NCBI GenBank assembly: GCA_038503035.1
Contig: JAVSML010025221.1
Coordinates: 186,001 to 250,000, forward strand
Direction: 5' to 3'
DNA length: 64,000 nucleotides
From: Crocodylus rhombifer
Taxonomy: Eukaryota > Chordata > Crocodylia > Crocodylidae
Shown here: positions 1 to 11,191 of the stretch, piece after piece
Position numbering within the stretch: the stretch's first letter is position 1
Layout: each line of letters begins with the position of its first letter
Notes under the pieces: generated by a model
Told to the model about the DNA's origin: nothing
The model's input: the letters and a program-made list of their open reading frames with translations, nothing else
Database searches by the model: none
Translations under genes and position numbers: made by a program

Positions 1-1490
1 TATAGCATCACTACTGACAAGTTTATCTTAAAAACTCTTGCTTTACACTATCTTCCAGGCCAGTATTTGTACAAAAATGGGCATTCAAAGCAGTTTCATG
101 TGCAGCATATTCATGCTTTCGATATCTGCTACTGTTTCCCTAGACGGCATTTGGAAGTATTTAGGAAATCTCAGGGGTGGTGTTTGTTTAAGACTGGTGA
201 ACAGAATGGCATTACAGCCTGGGAACTTCTCATGAAATAGATTGTGGATGCCTTAAATTGTTCTGCTTATGCTAAAAATAACCACTGAATGTTATTGTTC
301 TCAGACCCCTGGAAGAATTTTGGAACATAAGCAGAACTCCAAACCCAAAAGGTGGCACCCAGAACAAGGGAGGAATGGACCCTTCTATTCCTCTCTTTGG
401 TAGAAAACGTTACATTTATTATTATAATTTTTAAAAACCTTTTATTTAATCAAATATTTTGGAGCTCAGAGATTTCATCATTTTTGTTCAGGCAACTTAA
501 CAGTTTATTACTCCTTTCATTCTCTTAAATCCTTATTCTTGTTACTACACTGGAACTCCTGGGAGTGAACTGTCCTCATGTGAGTTAGGGCTGAAGAACT
601 GGACCTTGAATTAACCTGGCTCTTTCACAAAGACAGGAGGGAAAGTTTGCATTTACTTGAATTTATCATTATTTTGGCTATACAAAGAACTGTGCTGACC
701 TCACATGAAAAAGGAGAGTGTGCTAAAATTACCAGAAGTATGCACCTATAACTCTGCTGGTAAGTGCCAGCGGCAGAGGCGTGACCTGGGAGCAATCTGC
801 ATAGGGGCCTTTTTCTAAAGTAAACACAAGCCTTCCACTAAGAGCTGTACTCCTACTGCTGGCTCTGTGAAACTAAATTAGTGCTTGCCTTTTCAGGTTG
901 TTTTTTCCTGCTCACAAGCACTTACCATACTTATAAACATGGGATCCCAAGAATGTTTTTATTTGGGAAAGAAAGTCAAAGGGAAACATTTACTCTCCCC
1001 ACAGTTGCATATGAGAACACAAACAACCCAAATCAGCTCATCAAGGGCTTAGTCAAACCCAGAATACCAAGCATAAAGCGCTGGACTTCCAGAGTTTCAA
1101 TATCTTTGTTGCACCTAAAGCCCTGCACACCTCAAGCCCCACTGGTGGTCTAGGAGTTACACTTGGGGGTAGCTGAAGGATGCTTCTTCGCCAGATGCCT
1201 CCACTGTACAGAAAGCTACTCTGCCCCATCCCACTCCAATGTACAGCTACCTGGTTTGTCTCTGATCTACTTCTGTCTATTTGTCAGACATTTTAAGATC
1301 AGCTCTACACTACTATGCAGTCCAAGCAAGACTTACTACAAAATTAACTTCAAATATCAATATGATTCTGGTCCATAGATTCACTACCAAACCAAAATCC
1401 ATACTTATAATGCAGGGTGATCCACATGCTCCAGCACATAGCCTGCACAGGTCCTATGCTTTTTTTATTAATCTTCATTATTATCTACAA
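1..1490. other. Unassigned AT-rich DNA
   Basis: No convincing exon, repeat terminus or RNA gene is visible. Open frames of up to about 147 codons occur (881-1153, 1281-1724) but resemble no family I know. The longest one owes its length to running into the GC-rich MITE at 1491. It is probably intergenic or intronic. Confidence 0.5.
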
Positions 1491-1780
1491 CAGGGGTTCC
1501 CAAAATTTTTAATGCCTTGGCCCAGCAAATTGCAGCCCAGAAGTGGCTGCGGTCCAGCAAACCGTGCACGGCCCAGCAGTCACAGCCGACCGCGGCCGGA
1601 ATTTATGGCCAGAAGACAAGTAAGCATACCCTCATGCCAACCCCCAGGCTGGGGGAAGAGGGGGCAAACCCTGCACTGCCGCAGGCCCTGCAGAAGGAGC
1701 CGCGGCCTCCCCATCCAGCTCTGAGGGGCTCCGGTTTGCTGGTCCCTGGCTACTTCTCAATCAGGGATTGAGAACCCCCG
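1491..1780. mobile_element. hAT-type MITE, copy 1
   Basis: A GC-rich island of about 290 bp in AT-rich DNA. It begins CAGGGGTTCCCAAAATTT and ends TTGAGAACCCCCG; the reverse complement of that end begins CGGGGGTTCTCAA, giving imperfect terminal inverted repeats of hAT style. The flanking 8-mers ATCTACAA (1483-1490) and ATCTATAT (1781-1788) agree at 6 of 8 positions, as expected of a decayed 8-bp hAT target duplication. The interior encodes nothing recognisable. A related copy lies at 59389-59682, with the same 'gcccagcaaa...agaagtggctgc' start and 'gcagaaggag' interior. Confidence 0.75.
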
Positions 1781-2298
1781 ATCTATATATATTTTCTATA
1801 TACTATGACTTGTATAATCAAAATATTTAAAAATCCTACTAAAGCAGTAAAACTCTGCAAATGGAATTATGGGTAAACAATATTATAATGAATGTAAATA
1901 TAGCTGGCCAAAATGGGGTTTTCCCTTTTTCTCCATTAGGGGTAGACTACATCTCCAGTCCTATTTAGTCACCTGAGTCTGGGTCTTGCATATAGTTAAG
2001 GAAGGAAAAGTAGGGAGTTGCCTGAAAAGGACAATGCTCAAGTGAAACCTGTCTAATGCTGAGTAGCCCAAGTAGTCTATTTTTAGCTTATAGCATTGTC
2101 CTGCTTCTTTCAGAACATTAAACATCAAAGCACTGATTATAGAAAAGAATATCAGTAGGAAGGAATAGGATCTCATGTTGCATGTGCACATGTGAGACTT
2201 CTCTGGATTAGGAAAATGAGGTGGGCTTGCACCAACCACATCATCTAACATAACAGTAAAACACCTGCATTGCAATTGCTAGCCTGAGCTAGTGTCCA
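1781..2298. other. Unassigned AT-rich DNA
   Basis: AT-rich sequence between a MITE and an old CR1. I see nothing that can be assigned; the 104-codon minus-strand frame at 1961-2275 has no recognisable domain. Confidence 0.4.
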
Positions 2299-3169
2299 GA
2301 ATCACAGGAGTGGCCATCTTGTCCAACCCCGTGCACAAATGCAGGTTTGGTACTGCTAACACCCAAATTGCTAACTTATCCAGTCTCTTCCTGAAAAACT
2401 TCATGAAGGAGATTCTACAGATTCCCTAGGTACCACCATCCATTTTTCTACTCTTCTTACAGTTAGTAAGTTTTTCATGAGTAAAAGCTGCTTTGTTGCC
2501 ATGCATCCTGCCCTCTCTGGCAGGAGAGAACAAAGTTTTTCCATGTTCTTCCTGGAAGTCTTTCAAATATTTGAACACTGTCATAATGCCTTGCCCCCAT
2601 CTCTTTTTCTCTAACCTAAGCATACCTACTTTCTTCAACCTTTCTTCAAAAGTCTGCTTCCCAACCCTTTTATCATCTTTGTTGCTTACCTCTGGATCAT
2701 CTCCAGTTTTTTGACATCCCTCTTATATTGTCATGTCCCAAAGTGGAGAGGGTTCTCCAAGTAAGGCCTAACCAGCAATAAGTAGGGTGATAGCCTCTTC
2801 CATATCCTGTACACAATGCTTCTGTTAATGAAACCCTAAACTACACTTGTTTTTTTGGTGGACATGCTATTGCTATTGCTGACTCACGTTGAGTATATGA
2901 TCTACCATAACCTCCAGATTCTTCTTAATATTGCTACTGCCAAGACAGTTATCCTTCATCCCAATTTCTTCATTTGTTTTTTCTTTTCTATGCATAGCAC
3001 CTTACATTTGTTGCTGTTTAATTTTATTTTGTTGTTTATTTCCCATTTGTCTAGACCTTTCTGAATCTAAATGTTGATCTAAGTTTGCACCAGCTCTCAA
3101 TTTTGTGTTCTCTGCAAATCACATACTCCATATTCCAGCATCCAAGTAATTAACACAAATGTTAAGCAG
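2299..3169 (-). mobile_element. Old CR1 LINE fragment, 3' half
   Basis: Read on the minus strand this matches the order of a CR1 3' half. The plus strand carries, in order, a degraded 3' UTR ('catcttgtccaaccccgtg'), the C-terminal coding part ('caacctttcttcaaaagtc', 'ctcctccagtttt'-like text) and the RT-proximal segment near 3100-3165 ('ccaagtaattaacacaaatg'). All reading frames are broken by stops and indels, so it is far older than the copies at 8300 and 51000. The upstream half is missing: homology stops abruptly at about 3169, where a GC-richer block starts. Confidence 0.75.
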
Positions 3170-3720
3170 TGCGACAGGCTGGGAACCTCGGGGTCGCCAT
3201 GCTCCCCCTTCGTTACCCTCTATACTGCCAAGCTGCCTATCTACACCTTGCAATCTCGCCCACCACATTTTTGGTCTTATGTGTATTGTAGGAAGGCTAC
3301 CTTTAGTGTTCTTGGCCATGGTTCTCCTTTCCTATACTGGCCCTGTTTTCCAGAATGGGGTTCAGGTGCACCCCAGCCTTATGGGCTCTGCGTGGCTCCA
3401 ACCACCCCTGTACCAGACCCCAAGCCTCGCGGATGTACCAGATGTTCTTCAGTCTTATTGGATGCCTTCTCGCTGTCCACTCTCGGGGGCTTCTCACTCC
3501 CACACTGTTGTGGTTCCCCTATGAGGCCTCCTCCATCCCCTTACAGCCTCACCCGGTCCTCCGGTTGGCAATGGCAAACAATAACACAAGCCCCTGGGCT
3601 AGAACACAAATCTAAACTGCTTGGCTAACCTCCATGGGTGCTTCATCCTTCACCAGCGTAACGAGGGACTTGGGGGGCACAAGTCATGCAATAGAGGAGA
3701 AAGGTGGGGAGGAATTCTTA
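3170..3720. mobile_element. GC-rich insertion of unknown class, possibly LTR-derived
   Basis: At 3170 the CR1 homology ends and a CpG-containing, GC-rich block begins (TGCGACAGGCTGGGAACC). It runs to about 3700 before returning to AT-rich DNA. The abrupt boundary inside a CR1 and the different composition suggest an insertion. The TG-initial edge would fit an LTR, but I found no matching end or target duplication. Overlapping frames of 121-126 codons here have no recognisable domains. Confidence 0.35.
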
Positions 3721-5312
3721 CTTCCTTTAGGGACTTCAAAAAATGTTTGTGACTGTTGCTCCTGTGGTGTTGAGTGAAAGCGGTGAGGTGCATCTGCACC
3801 TCTGCTCCCCCTCTGGATAGTTGTGTATGTCTTTATCGTGCAGTGGTCTGAATGAATGAAGATGGAGACTGACTATGATATAATGTACAACTGTTGAGTG
3901 GAAAATGCAAAGGAACAGGACTGGTAAGAAACATAACACAATGGTGCAGGGCAAATCAGAGTAGCAAGCAAAAAGTTTGGGCCATTCTGAAGAGTGAGCT
4001 GTTATCCAGTGCTTTCTGGCATACACTGTTTGAAAGATGATTTACAAGGCTTTTTTTAATCCGTGATAATGTGCTCTCCTAAAACAATTGTTTTGTGAAC
4101 TGCATTGTACAGTGTTTTATTCACAAGGTAAAATACTTTGCTATTCAAAGAAACTTTGTGGTGGCCAATTTTTACTTTTTGTTACAGAAAACACACTGAT
4201 CCAGTTACTGCTCAGTATCACTCTATAGCAGAGGGTTATGGCTTCTTATCCTTTGATACCTTGAAGTGTAGACCCTCTCGCTGATGACAAGTTTTTAAAA
4301 GCTCTCTGTGGACGATGGAAATGAATGGGTCTCTGAAACCATTTGCTTGTTAGCGTTCCTCACTAGAATTTACCGGTATAAGTGACTGTAAGGAAGAGAC
4401 AGAAAAAGGGTAGTAAGAAGTGAAATGTGTCTGTTCTTTCCAATCAAGCCACTGTACAGAAACTATGCTTCTATTGTGGGACAAAGACCTTTGAGCAGAG
4501 TGAGATGTGTTTATGCTGCTCCTATCAAAGAGCCTTTCATCTCCACAAAGCAAATTATTAACACATTCCTCTGAAGATGTGGGGGTGGAGGCCTGGCCTT
4601 GGAAAAAAGTTGGCCAAAAATGAACATTTTTTTTTATAAACACTTTTAATGATAGTGAATGGCTCCTTGCCAAGGCCCTTATGCCCAGTGAAGCACTGCG
4701 GGCTGATTGTTTGTCTGGAGAAGTCCCGTGGGCTGAGCCTTTTGTGCTGAGGAATTTCCAATTTGAAAGCCAGTGGTGTGGGAGGTGTAGGCCTTTCCAG
4801 GTTCAGCGAGTTAAGGCATGTTTTGCCAGTTGCCTTAAACCTGTGCTAGAGACTCATTTTTGTTGGATGAATGAACATCAGCCTCTGTTCCAGACAGTAA
4901 ATTTTTGCCTTTCAAGATGAGGTAAAAACATGAGGAGAAACTTACACGAAATATGTAGAGCAGTTTTGCAGCTTTGTTAATGGATTACTCTCCCTAGTAT
5001 ACAGATACTCTGGAGGTTTCTGGTTAGGTTACTTAGCAAGTCTCTGCTAAACAAGTATTTTGATTGGTTTTTTAATTTGGAAAGCATCTTATAAGCATTG
5101 TTCCTAAATGGGTGTGTACTATATTTGCTTAGCAAAAGCCTGTTGCTGGTAAATTAAAGTCTCAGTTCAGTTACACTTATCATTAGCGTAAAAATCCAAG
5201 AGTAGTCATTTTGATGCTCTCGCTTCAGTTCTGCCCTTTCTTCTGCTTCCACCTAATGCCAGATCAGTGACTCCTTGTGTGTGTGTGTGCCACTGACTAT
5301 CAACTCTGTTTT
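3721..5312. other. Unassigned DNA with a short (GT)n run
   Basis: Mostly AT-rich unique-looking DNA. The only repeat I can assign is a short (GT)n run at about 5276-5289. The stretch at 4560-4900 is more balanced in composition and has a 79-codon frame (4681-4920) with no recognisable motif. Confidence 0.4.
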
Positions 5313-5530
5313 TCATAGGATCATTGGAAAGTAGGGCTAGAAGGGACCTTAGGAGGTCATCTAGTCCAAACCGGGATCATCTGGGCAAAGCTGGATCATC
5401 CTTATCTAGACCATCTCATACAAGTGCTTGTCTAACCTATTTCTATAACTACGCAGTCAACCCTGTTGCACAACTACAAACATATCCTAGTCAAAATTTG
5501 CAGTTTTGGCTGCAGCCAATTCCCAATGTT
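5313..5530 (-). mobile_element. CR1-like LINE tail
   Basis: The plus strand begins 'cataggatcattgg', followed by 'agggctagaagggacct' and 'aggtcatctagtcc', the reverse complement of the CR1 3' UTR signature. Further in, 'gttttggctgcagccaa' matches a segment also present at 46050-46080 and, in reverse orientation, at 39560-39580. It therefore belongs with the 42514, 45621 and 39480 tails. It is 5' truncated and non-coding. Confidence 0.65.
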
Positions 5531-7560
5531 TATAAGAAAACCAACCCTCCCTTCCCGCTCCCCACCCCCGCAACACCTGTAGCAACAGGACAGGGGAAAA
5601 GGGCCAAGACAGGTTTATGTGGCAAGCAGCAAAGCCCAGAAACATAGGAAAATTCAACTTTGTTCTGCAACCTGGGGACAGAAAGTATAGCTCCAGAGAT
5701 CATCCCCCTAACTGGAGAGCCAGAACTATCCTTTCTGTATCCCTAACACAAACTTAGCCCAGCTCCTTTAATCATCTTTTGTAACTAAGCCATTCTTGTG
5801 ACAACACAGACTGTCTGAACAGATTGAAACATTACTGTAAAGATTCTCTGGGATTCAAGGGGCAGCAGCTGTCCTTCTGAAACTAATGTACTTGCACTGA
5901 GCACCTGTGTATCCTGGAAGATCTGGACTCCCTGAAACTGAAGTACTGAGCAGAGCTGTCTCAGGCAGTGATCCTCAAAGTCCTGAGATACCAGGCCACC
6001 AAAGTACCTGAAGACTGGGAGTCTTGGTTTCCATGTTCTTGACCCCCGCCCCCCAATCAGGTGGGCTGCCAAGGAACTGGGTAGACAAGCTATCAGGAAA
6101 CCAGGAATCTTCCCTGGATTCCTCCAGAACATCTTCACAATGGAACAGTCTCTGTGCAGAGCCTTTCAATTTCTACAAATGGGCAAAGTGAGAAAAAAAA
6201 TGTTTCATCACACTTTTTTCCTGATGAGCTCTACTCATAGCTCAAGTATCCATGAATCTGGTTAGATGGGGACTCGGGTTACAAAGTGCACAACTCCAAT
6301 GGTTATCAAACTAAAATAACGTTCCAAACAAAAAGTTTTTTTGAACCTTGTCTTGGAACTCCTACCACTACAAATTAATTGCCTGAGTTTTGGGTATATA
6401 AGAGAGGCCTGTAGAAAGTATGTCTCTGCTAAATACAATCAATTAATTTTTAAAAGGCCCAACTTGTCAGATACAGTTAAAATTGCAAAGACAGGTAAGT
6501 CACTAGAAGCTGAAAGTTATACAACAGAGTTGAATCTGTCTCTAATAATAAATTTAACATATGCATCACTAATTCCTATTACACTTGTTCATCTCTGGAT
6601 ACATCTCTAACTTGCACCGATCCTTCCAGCTCTTTAATCCTATTGTCTGATGCTCAACTTGACAAAGATACTATCAAACTTACTGTGGCAAAGTCTTGCA
6701 TAAGTTCCATGGATGTAACCCTTCTGAACTTAGTGCGTGAAATCTCGCCCCCAATGTCAAAACACCCTGCTTTGATAGCTCTTGGATTTCATCCAGTGGC
6801 TGTGAATAAGAAATGAATTTTGCCCATCAATTCTAGCCCCTTTTAGAAATCGAGATCAGTTGTAATGCTCCTTCTTTGTCTGCTCCTCTTAGTTCTGCTC
6901 CAGGTGATTGCATGCTAAGGATCAGAGTAATGGCGACTAAATTAACGACAGGTTGTTTTTGTTTGTTTGTTTGTTTTCTTACTGAAAACTGCTTAGTCTT
7001 CTTGATACATTCACACCAGAAATAACACCTAAGGCATGATCTACAAAATGTTAATGATCAAATGTATTCTATCATTTGAGCTGGCAGGAAAGTATTGCCT
7101 ACGATGAATCCATGGGTTTTTTTTCACATGGTAGAGCCCATTAGGATGAGTAGTTCTTTGTGCTGGGCACTGTAGAAGAACCAGTATCTACTTCGGAGAT
7201 CTTACAGTTGTCTAGTAATCTAGGTGTTGTTCAGTTTTATATGGGCGATTTTTGATGACCTTGTTAAACATTGTGTATAGGATGATTTTCTTAGGACTTT
7301 TGCTAGGTCTTTGCTATGGTTCAAAAGCATGAAAATATAATCTTAGTTACATAGCCATTTAATATCACTGGAGTAAGAAATAATAATAATAATGCTTCTA
7401 AGAAATAAATACAAATAATTCTGGTCCCTGAAAGTGCTCTCCAGCGGTGACCTAACACAAGGGCACAGCTGCAGAGTGCTTTAAAAGGGCCCAACCCCAC
7501 GACAATCTGAACTCTCATTGCATGACTGCCTCAAAGTGGACTGCCTTGATTAACTTGTGT
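5531..7560. other. Unassigned DNA with short simple repeats
   Basis: No gene or dated repeat was recognised over about 2 kb. Simple repeats include a (GTTT)n tract at about 6953-6977 and an (AAT)n tract at about 7379-7394. Frames of up to 117 codons (5785-6138, minus) carry no domain signature. Confidence 0.4.
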
Positions 7561-7930
7561 GTGCATGTGCTGGGCGGGGGAGTGTGGGGGTGAATGGGAG
7601 GGGGACCTCAGGCAGGACTCCAATCTACCCACCCCACCCTCCAGCACCAACTGGGCATACCCCCAGCATCAGCTCCCTGCACTCCCTTTCCCCTTGAGAT
7701 GTGGGGCTGAGGTGGGGCTCCAATCCCCCCACCTCCACTCCAGTGCAGACTGGAGAAACCCCAGAATGCACCTCTCTCTCCTGCCTTCTCCCTCTCCCAT
7801 CCTAAGACAGCAAGGGGGTGGGGGTGGGGAGGTGGACAAAGCTAAGGATAGAGGCTGCAGGGACACAACCTGTCTCTCTGGATTGGGTTGAAATTGAACT
7901 TGATCCTCCACCCTCCCATATCAGTTGAAA
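7561..7930. repeat. GC-rich block with an imperfect internal duplication
   Basis: An abrupt GC-rich island. Two imperfect tandem copies of about 95-105 bp are visible: each has 'ggactccaatc' or 'gggctccaatc', then a C-rich run, then 'ctccag', then 'ccccag' (about 7601-7693 and 7694-7802). It is probably the interior of a decayed DNA element, but no termini were identified. The open frames on both strands here come from the base composition. Confidence 0.4.
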
Positions 7931-8299
7931 GGACGGAAGTACAAAGGCCAGCATTCTGGCTCAAGCAAATAACACCAGTATTGGAGCCATGTTTATATGG
8001 TACCAGCTCTATTGGACAGGATATGTGATAAGGATGCCTATCAACCAGCTTCCAAAACAGATCCTATGTTCTCAAATCACTGATTGTCAGCATTTTATGG
8101 GTGAGCAAGAGGACACCTTGATCCCCAATCTGAAGGAATACAATATTAACATCAATACCTGGGAGATTCAAGCACAGAATTGTCCGCAATGGTATATGAC
8201 AAGGCACTGATCATTTCAGGGAAACTGACTTCACTATGAAAGAGACAAAGGGAAAGAGCTGTGACCTGACATCACCAGGATCTACTCCTTCTTCCCAGA
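7931..8299. other. Unassigned DNA
   Basis: Nothing assignable was seen between the GC-rich block and the CR1 copy. Confidence 0.35.
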
Positions 8300-8748
8300 A
8301 CTCGCATGATCAGGGGCAGCAGGGCAGGCCCTACGAAGAGAGGCAACGGGACCTGAACCTGTTCAGCCTCCACAAGAGAAGGCTGAGGGGGGATCTGTGG
8401 CCTGTTATAAACTAGTCGGGGGATCAGCAGGCACTGGGGGAGTCCCTGTTCCCCCGAGCACCACCAGGAGTGACCAGGAATAATGGTCACAAGCTGGCAG
8501 AGGGTAGGTTTAGGCTAGATATCAGGAGGTGCTACTTCACGGTCAGGGCAGCTAGGATATGAAACCAGCTTCCAAGAGAAGTGGTCCTGGCTCCTACCCT
8601 GGGGGTCTTTAAGAGGAAGTTAGATGAACACCTTGCTGGGGTCGTTTGACCCGTACTCTTTCCTGCCATGGCAGGGGGTTGGACTTGATGATCTACTCAG
8701 GTCCCCTCCGACCCTAGAAACTATGAAGTTATGAAACTATGAAACTAT
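8300..8748 (+). mobile_element. CR1 LINE, 5'-truncated, young subfamily
   Basis: A plus-strand copy of the last ~115 codons of CR1 ORF2 plus the 3' UTR. It starts at 'catgatcaggggcagc' (protein text [12 protein letters not shown] in the intact copy) and ends in 'aactatgaaactatgaaact'-type 8-bp repeats at 8720-8748. At about 8395 it reads GATCTGTGGCC where the intact copy has GACCTTGTGGCC, a one-base deletion that shifts the frame. The copy at 51073 has the identical deletion. Divergence is low by eye, so it is fairly young. It cannot encode a protein. Confidence 0.9.
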
Positions 8749-8930
8749 TTGACATGTCTGCAATCAGATATGTGGCTCTCAAATTCACCTCCTCAGTCAT
8801 CTACAGATGCACCAATGATTAGAGACCTACCTGAATCACAGTGAGGCAAATGGTTTTTCACAACCTGCTCATGGCACACTGAGCTGATTTTTGCAGGCAT
8901 TTCACAGTGGCTCTGCCCCTCTGCGCTAAT

Positions 8931-10886
8931 TCATAGTTTCATAGTTTCATAGTAGCTAGAGTCGGAAGGGACCTAGGTAGATCATCTAGTCCGACCCCCT
9001 GCCTTGGCAGGAAAGAGCACCGGGGTCAGATTACCCCGGCAAGGTGCTCATCTAACTTCCTTTTAAAAATCCCCAGGCTAGGAGCCTGCACCACTTCCCC
9101 TGGAAGCTGGTTCCAGGCCCTAGCCGCCCTGACTGTGAAGTAGCGCCTCCTAATATCTAATCTAAACTTACCCTCCGCCAGCTTGTGACCGTTATTCCTG
9201 GTCACTCCTGGCAGCGCACGGGGGAACAGGGACTCCCCCAATACCTGCTGATCCCCCCTGACCAGTTTGTAGCAGGCCACAAGGTCCCCCCTTAACCTTC
9301 TCTTGTGGAGGCTAAACAGGTTCAGGTCCCGTAGCCTCTCCTCATAAGGCCTGCCCTGCTGACCCCTGATCATACGAGTGGCCCTCCTCTGAACTCTTTC
9401 CATATCGTCCACGTCCCTCTTGAAGTGTGGCGCCCAGAACTGGACGCAGTACTCCAGCTGCGGCCTGACCAGTGCCGCATAGAGGGGGAGGATCACCTCC
9501 GTGGACCTGCTCGAGATGCATCTGTGGATGCATGACAGGGTACGGTTGGCCTTCTTGACTGCCTCCCCACACTGCCGGCCCATGTTCATCGTGGAGTCAA
9601 TGACGACTCCAAGATCCTTTTCCGTCTCCGTGCTGGCAAGAGGGGAGTTCCCCAACCTGTAAGTGTGGTGCCGGTTCTTCCTCCCCATGTGCAACACCTT
9701 GCACTTATCAGTGTTAAACCCCATCCTATTCTCATCCGCCCACCGTTGCAACCTGTCAAGGTCAGCTTGTAGCCTATTGCACCCTTCTAGTGCACCCACA
9801 TCCCCCCACATCTTAGTGTCATCAGCAAACTTGAACAGGGTGCTTTCTACCCCCTCATCCAAGTCACTGATGAAGATGTTGAACAGTGCGGGCCCGAGGA
9901 CCGAGCCCTGCGGAACCCCACTGCCCACGTCCTTCCAGGTCGAGAAGAACCCATCCACTACCACCCTCTGGGTGCGGCCCTCCAACCAGTTGGCGACCCA
10001 TTTGACCGTGTGGGCATCGACACCACAGTCTCCCAGCTTTTTGATGAGGACAGGGTGAGAGACAGTGTCGAAAGCCTTCCGGAAGTCCAGAAAGACTACA
10101 TCCACAGCAACCCCTGCGTCTAATGATTTGGTGACCTGATCGTAAAAGGCCACCAGGTTGGTCTGACAAGACCTGCCACTGATGAACCCATGTTGGTTGC
10201 CCCTGAGCATGCATTCCCCCGCAGGGCCCTCCTGGATGTGTGCCAGGATAATTTTTTCAAAGAGCTTACCCGGGATTGAGGTAAGACTAACTGGCCTGTA
10301 ATTTCCCAGGTCCTCTTTTTTTCCCTTTTTGAAGATAGGGACCACATTGGCCCTCTTCCAGTCCTCCGGCACCTCGCCAGAGCACCACGAGTGCTCATAG
10401 ATCCGTGCCAGGGGTCCCGCAATGACCTCGGCCAGTTCCTGTAGAACCCTAGGGTGAAGATTGTCCGGACCAGTGGACTTGAACACGTCCAGCCTCTCCA
10501 GAAGTACCCTAACTAACTCCTCGCTAACCCCTGGCCCAGGCGTGTCTCTCCCGGGGCCCGAGGGGGGCCCAGCAGGGAGGTGGCTGAACTGGTCCCTACT
10601 TAGGAAGACAGAGGCAAAGAAATTGTTAAATATGTTAGCTTTGTCATCTGGCGTGATGACTAAGTTGCCCATCGTGTCCTGCAGGGGCCCCACATTACCC
10701 GGGACCCTCTTTTTACCCCCTATGTATTTGAAGAAGGACTTCTTATTGTCCTTAATCCGGGAAGCTAGTCCTATCTCCATCTCTGCCTTGGCCCTCCTGA
10801 CTGCCCCCCTACATCCTCGGGCGACTGTAACATAGTCCTTCTTGGTGATGACCCCATCTCTCCATTGGGTGTATGCCTCCCTTTTA
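8931..10886 (-). mobile_element. CR1 LINE, nearly intact RT, lacks endonuclease
   Basis: A minus-strand CR1. The 3' UTR (8931-9025) ends with repeats of the 'ttcatagt' type on the plus strand. Coding homology runs from the post-endonuclease linker (REAYTQWRDG) through reverse transcriptase to the normal C-terminus (DEHLAGVI). The apurinic-endonuclease-like domain that precedes the RT in full CR1 ORF2, and all of ORF1, are missing, the typical result of aborted target-primed reverse transcription. The frame has no stop, so insertion was relatively recent. The junction with the surrounding hAT-like element is near 10885, as judged by where CR1 protein similarity stops. Confidence 0.9.
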
Positions 10887-11191
10887 ATTGGTAGAGAAGC
10901 CTGCGGAGACAGGAGGGATGAGGGGGGAGCTGCTATCTTGATGGCCCTTTGTGCAGCCCCATCCCTTGGCACTGACTGGTGGAGAGGCCCTGGTGGGGGC
11001 AGAAGGGACAAGGGGGCAACCATCATCTTGATTGTTGGCTGCTCTTCGTGCAACCTTGCCACTCGGCGCTGATCAGCAGAGAGGTCCCAGTGGTGGGGAA
11101 GGAGAGATGAGGGGGCAGCTGCCATCTTTTCTGTTGCCTTTTCTGCCACTGTGCCAGCTAGCACCTTCCTCCCTTGGTCATGAGGGCCCAC
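9026..11191 (-). CDS. Chimeric ORF: CR1 reverse transcriptase with a non-CR1 N-terminus
   Basis: An uninterrupted 721-codon frame. Residues about 103-721 are CR1 ORF2: a linker (103-160), then a reverse transcriptase with motif A FLDFRKAFD (367-375), GVPQGS (425-430) and catalytic FADD (455-458), then the CR1 C-terminal region. The endonuclease is absent. Residues 1-102 do not resemble CR1; they translate the flanking hAT-like element and contain three copies of an 'AAPSSLLP'-like motif (about 23-32, 56-66 and 86-96) that reflect its ~95-bp modules. The first Met is simply the most upstream ATG; no promoter was identified. The RT looks catalytically complete, but without the endonuclease it cannot support normal CR1 insertion. 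It is most likely an unexpressed fossil frame. Identification of the RT is very secure; its status as an expressed gene is not. Confidence 0.6.
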   Translation of the reverse strand: MGPHDQGRKVLAGTVAEKATEKMAAAPSSLLPHHWDLSADQRRVARLHEEQPTIKMMVAPLSLLPPPGPLHQSVPRDGAAQRAIKIAAPPSSLLSPQASLPIKREAYTQWRDGVITKKDYVTVARGCRGAVRRAKAEMEIGLASRIKDNKKSFFKYIGGKKRVPGNVGPLQDTMGNLVITPDDKANIFNNFFASVFLSRDQFSHLPAGPPSGPGRDTPGPGVSEELVRVLLERLDVFKSTGPDNLHPRVLQELAEVIAGPLARIYEHSWCSGEVPEDWKRANVVPIFKKGKKEDLGNYRPVSLTSIPGKLFEKIILAHIQEGPAGECMLRGNQHGFISGRSCQTNLVAFYDQVTKSLDAGVAVDVVFLDFRKAFDTVSHPVLIKKLGDCGVDAHTVKWVANWLEGRTQRVVVDGFFSTWKDVGSGVPQGSVLGPALFNIFISDLDEGVESTLFKFADDTKMWGDVGALEGCNRLQADLDRLQRWADENRMGFNTDKCKVLHMGRKNRHHTYRLGNSPLASTETEKDLGVVIDSTMNMGRQCGEAVKKANRTLSCIHRCISSRSTEVILPLYAALVRPQLEYCVQFWAPHFKRDVDDMERVQRRATRMIRGQQGRPYEERLRDLNLFSLHKRRLRGDLVACYKLVRGDQQVLGESLFPRALPGVTRNNGHKLAEGKFRLDIRRRYFTVRAARAWNQLPGEVVQAPSLGIFKRKLDEHLAGVI
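10890..11168. repeat. Three imperfect ~95-bp tandem modules
   Basis: Anchor text recurs as 'gctatcttgatggc' (10932), 'atcatcttgattgtt' (11023) and 'gccatcttttctgtt' (11121), a spacing of about 91 and 98 bp. Each is preceded by a G-rich 'agggatgagggggg'-like run. They belong to the hAT-like host element and give the triplicated motif in the chimeric frame's N-terminus. On the minus strand the third module contains AAGATGGC, which resembles a YY1 site; any function is speculative. Confidence 0.65.

Noticed and set aside
1281..1771. 147- and 84-codon frames
   Set aside because: Both depend on the GC-rich MITE at 1491-1780.
3159..3628. 121- and 126-codon frames in overlapping phases
   Set aside because: They lie in a GC-rich insertion, overlap each other and a minus-strand frame, and show no domain.
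9663..10835. Plus-strand frames of 131 and 124 codons and minus-strand frames in other phases
   Set aside because: Antisense or out-of-phase shadows of the CR1 reverse transcriptase frame.
10890..11168. Tandem modules as the native 5' UTR promoter of CR1
   Set aside because: The CR1 lacks its endonuclease and ORF1, so the sequence directly upstream of the truncation cannot be its own 5' UTR; the hAT-like termini explain the modules better.
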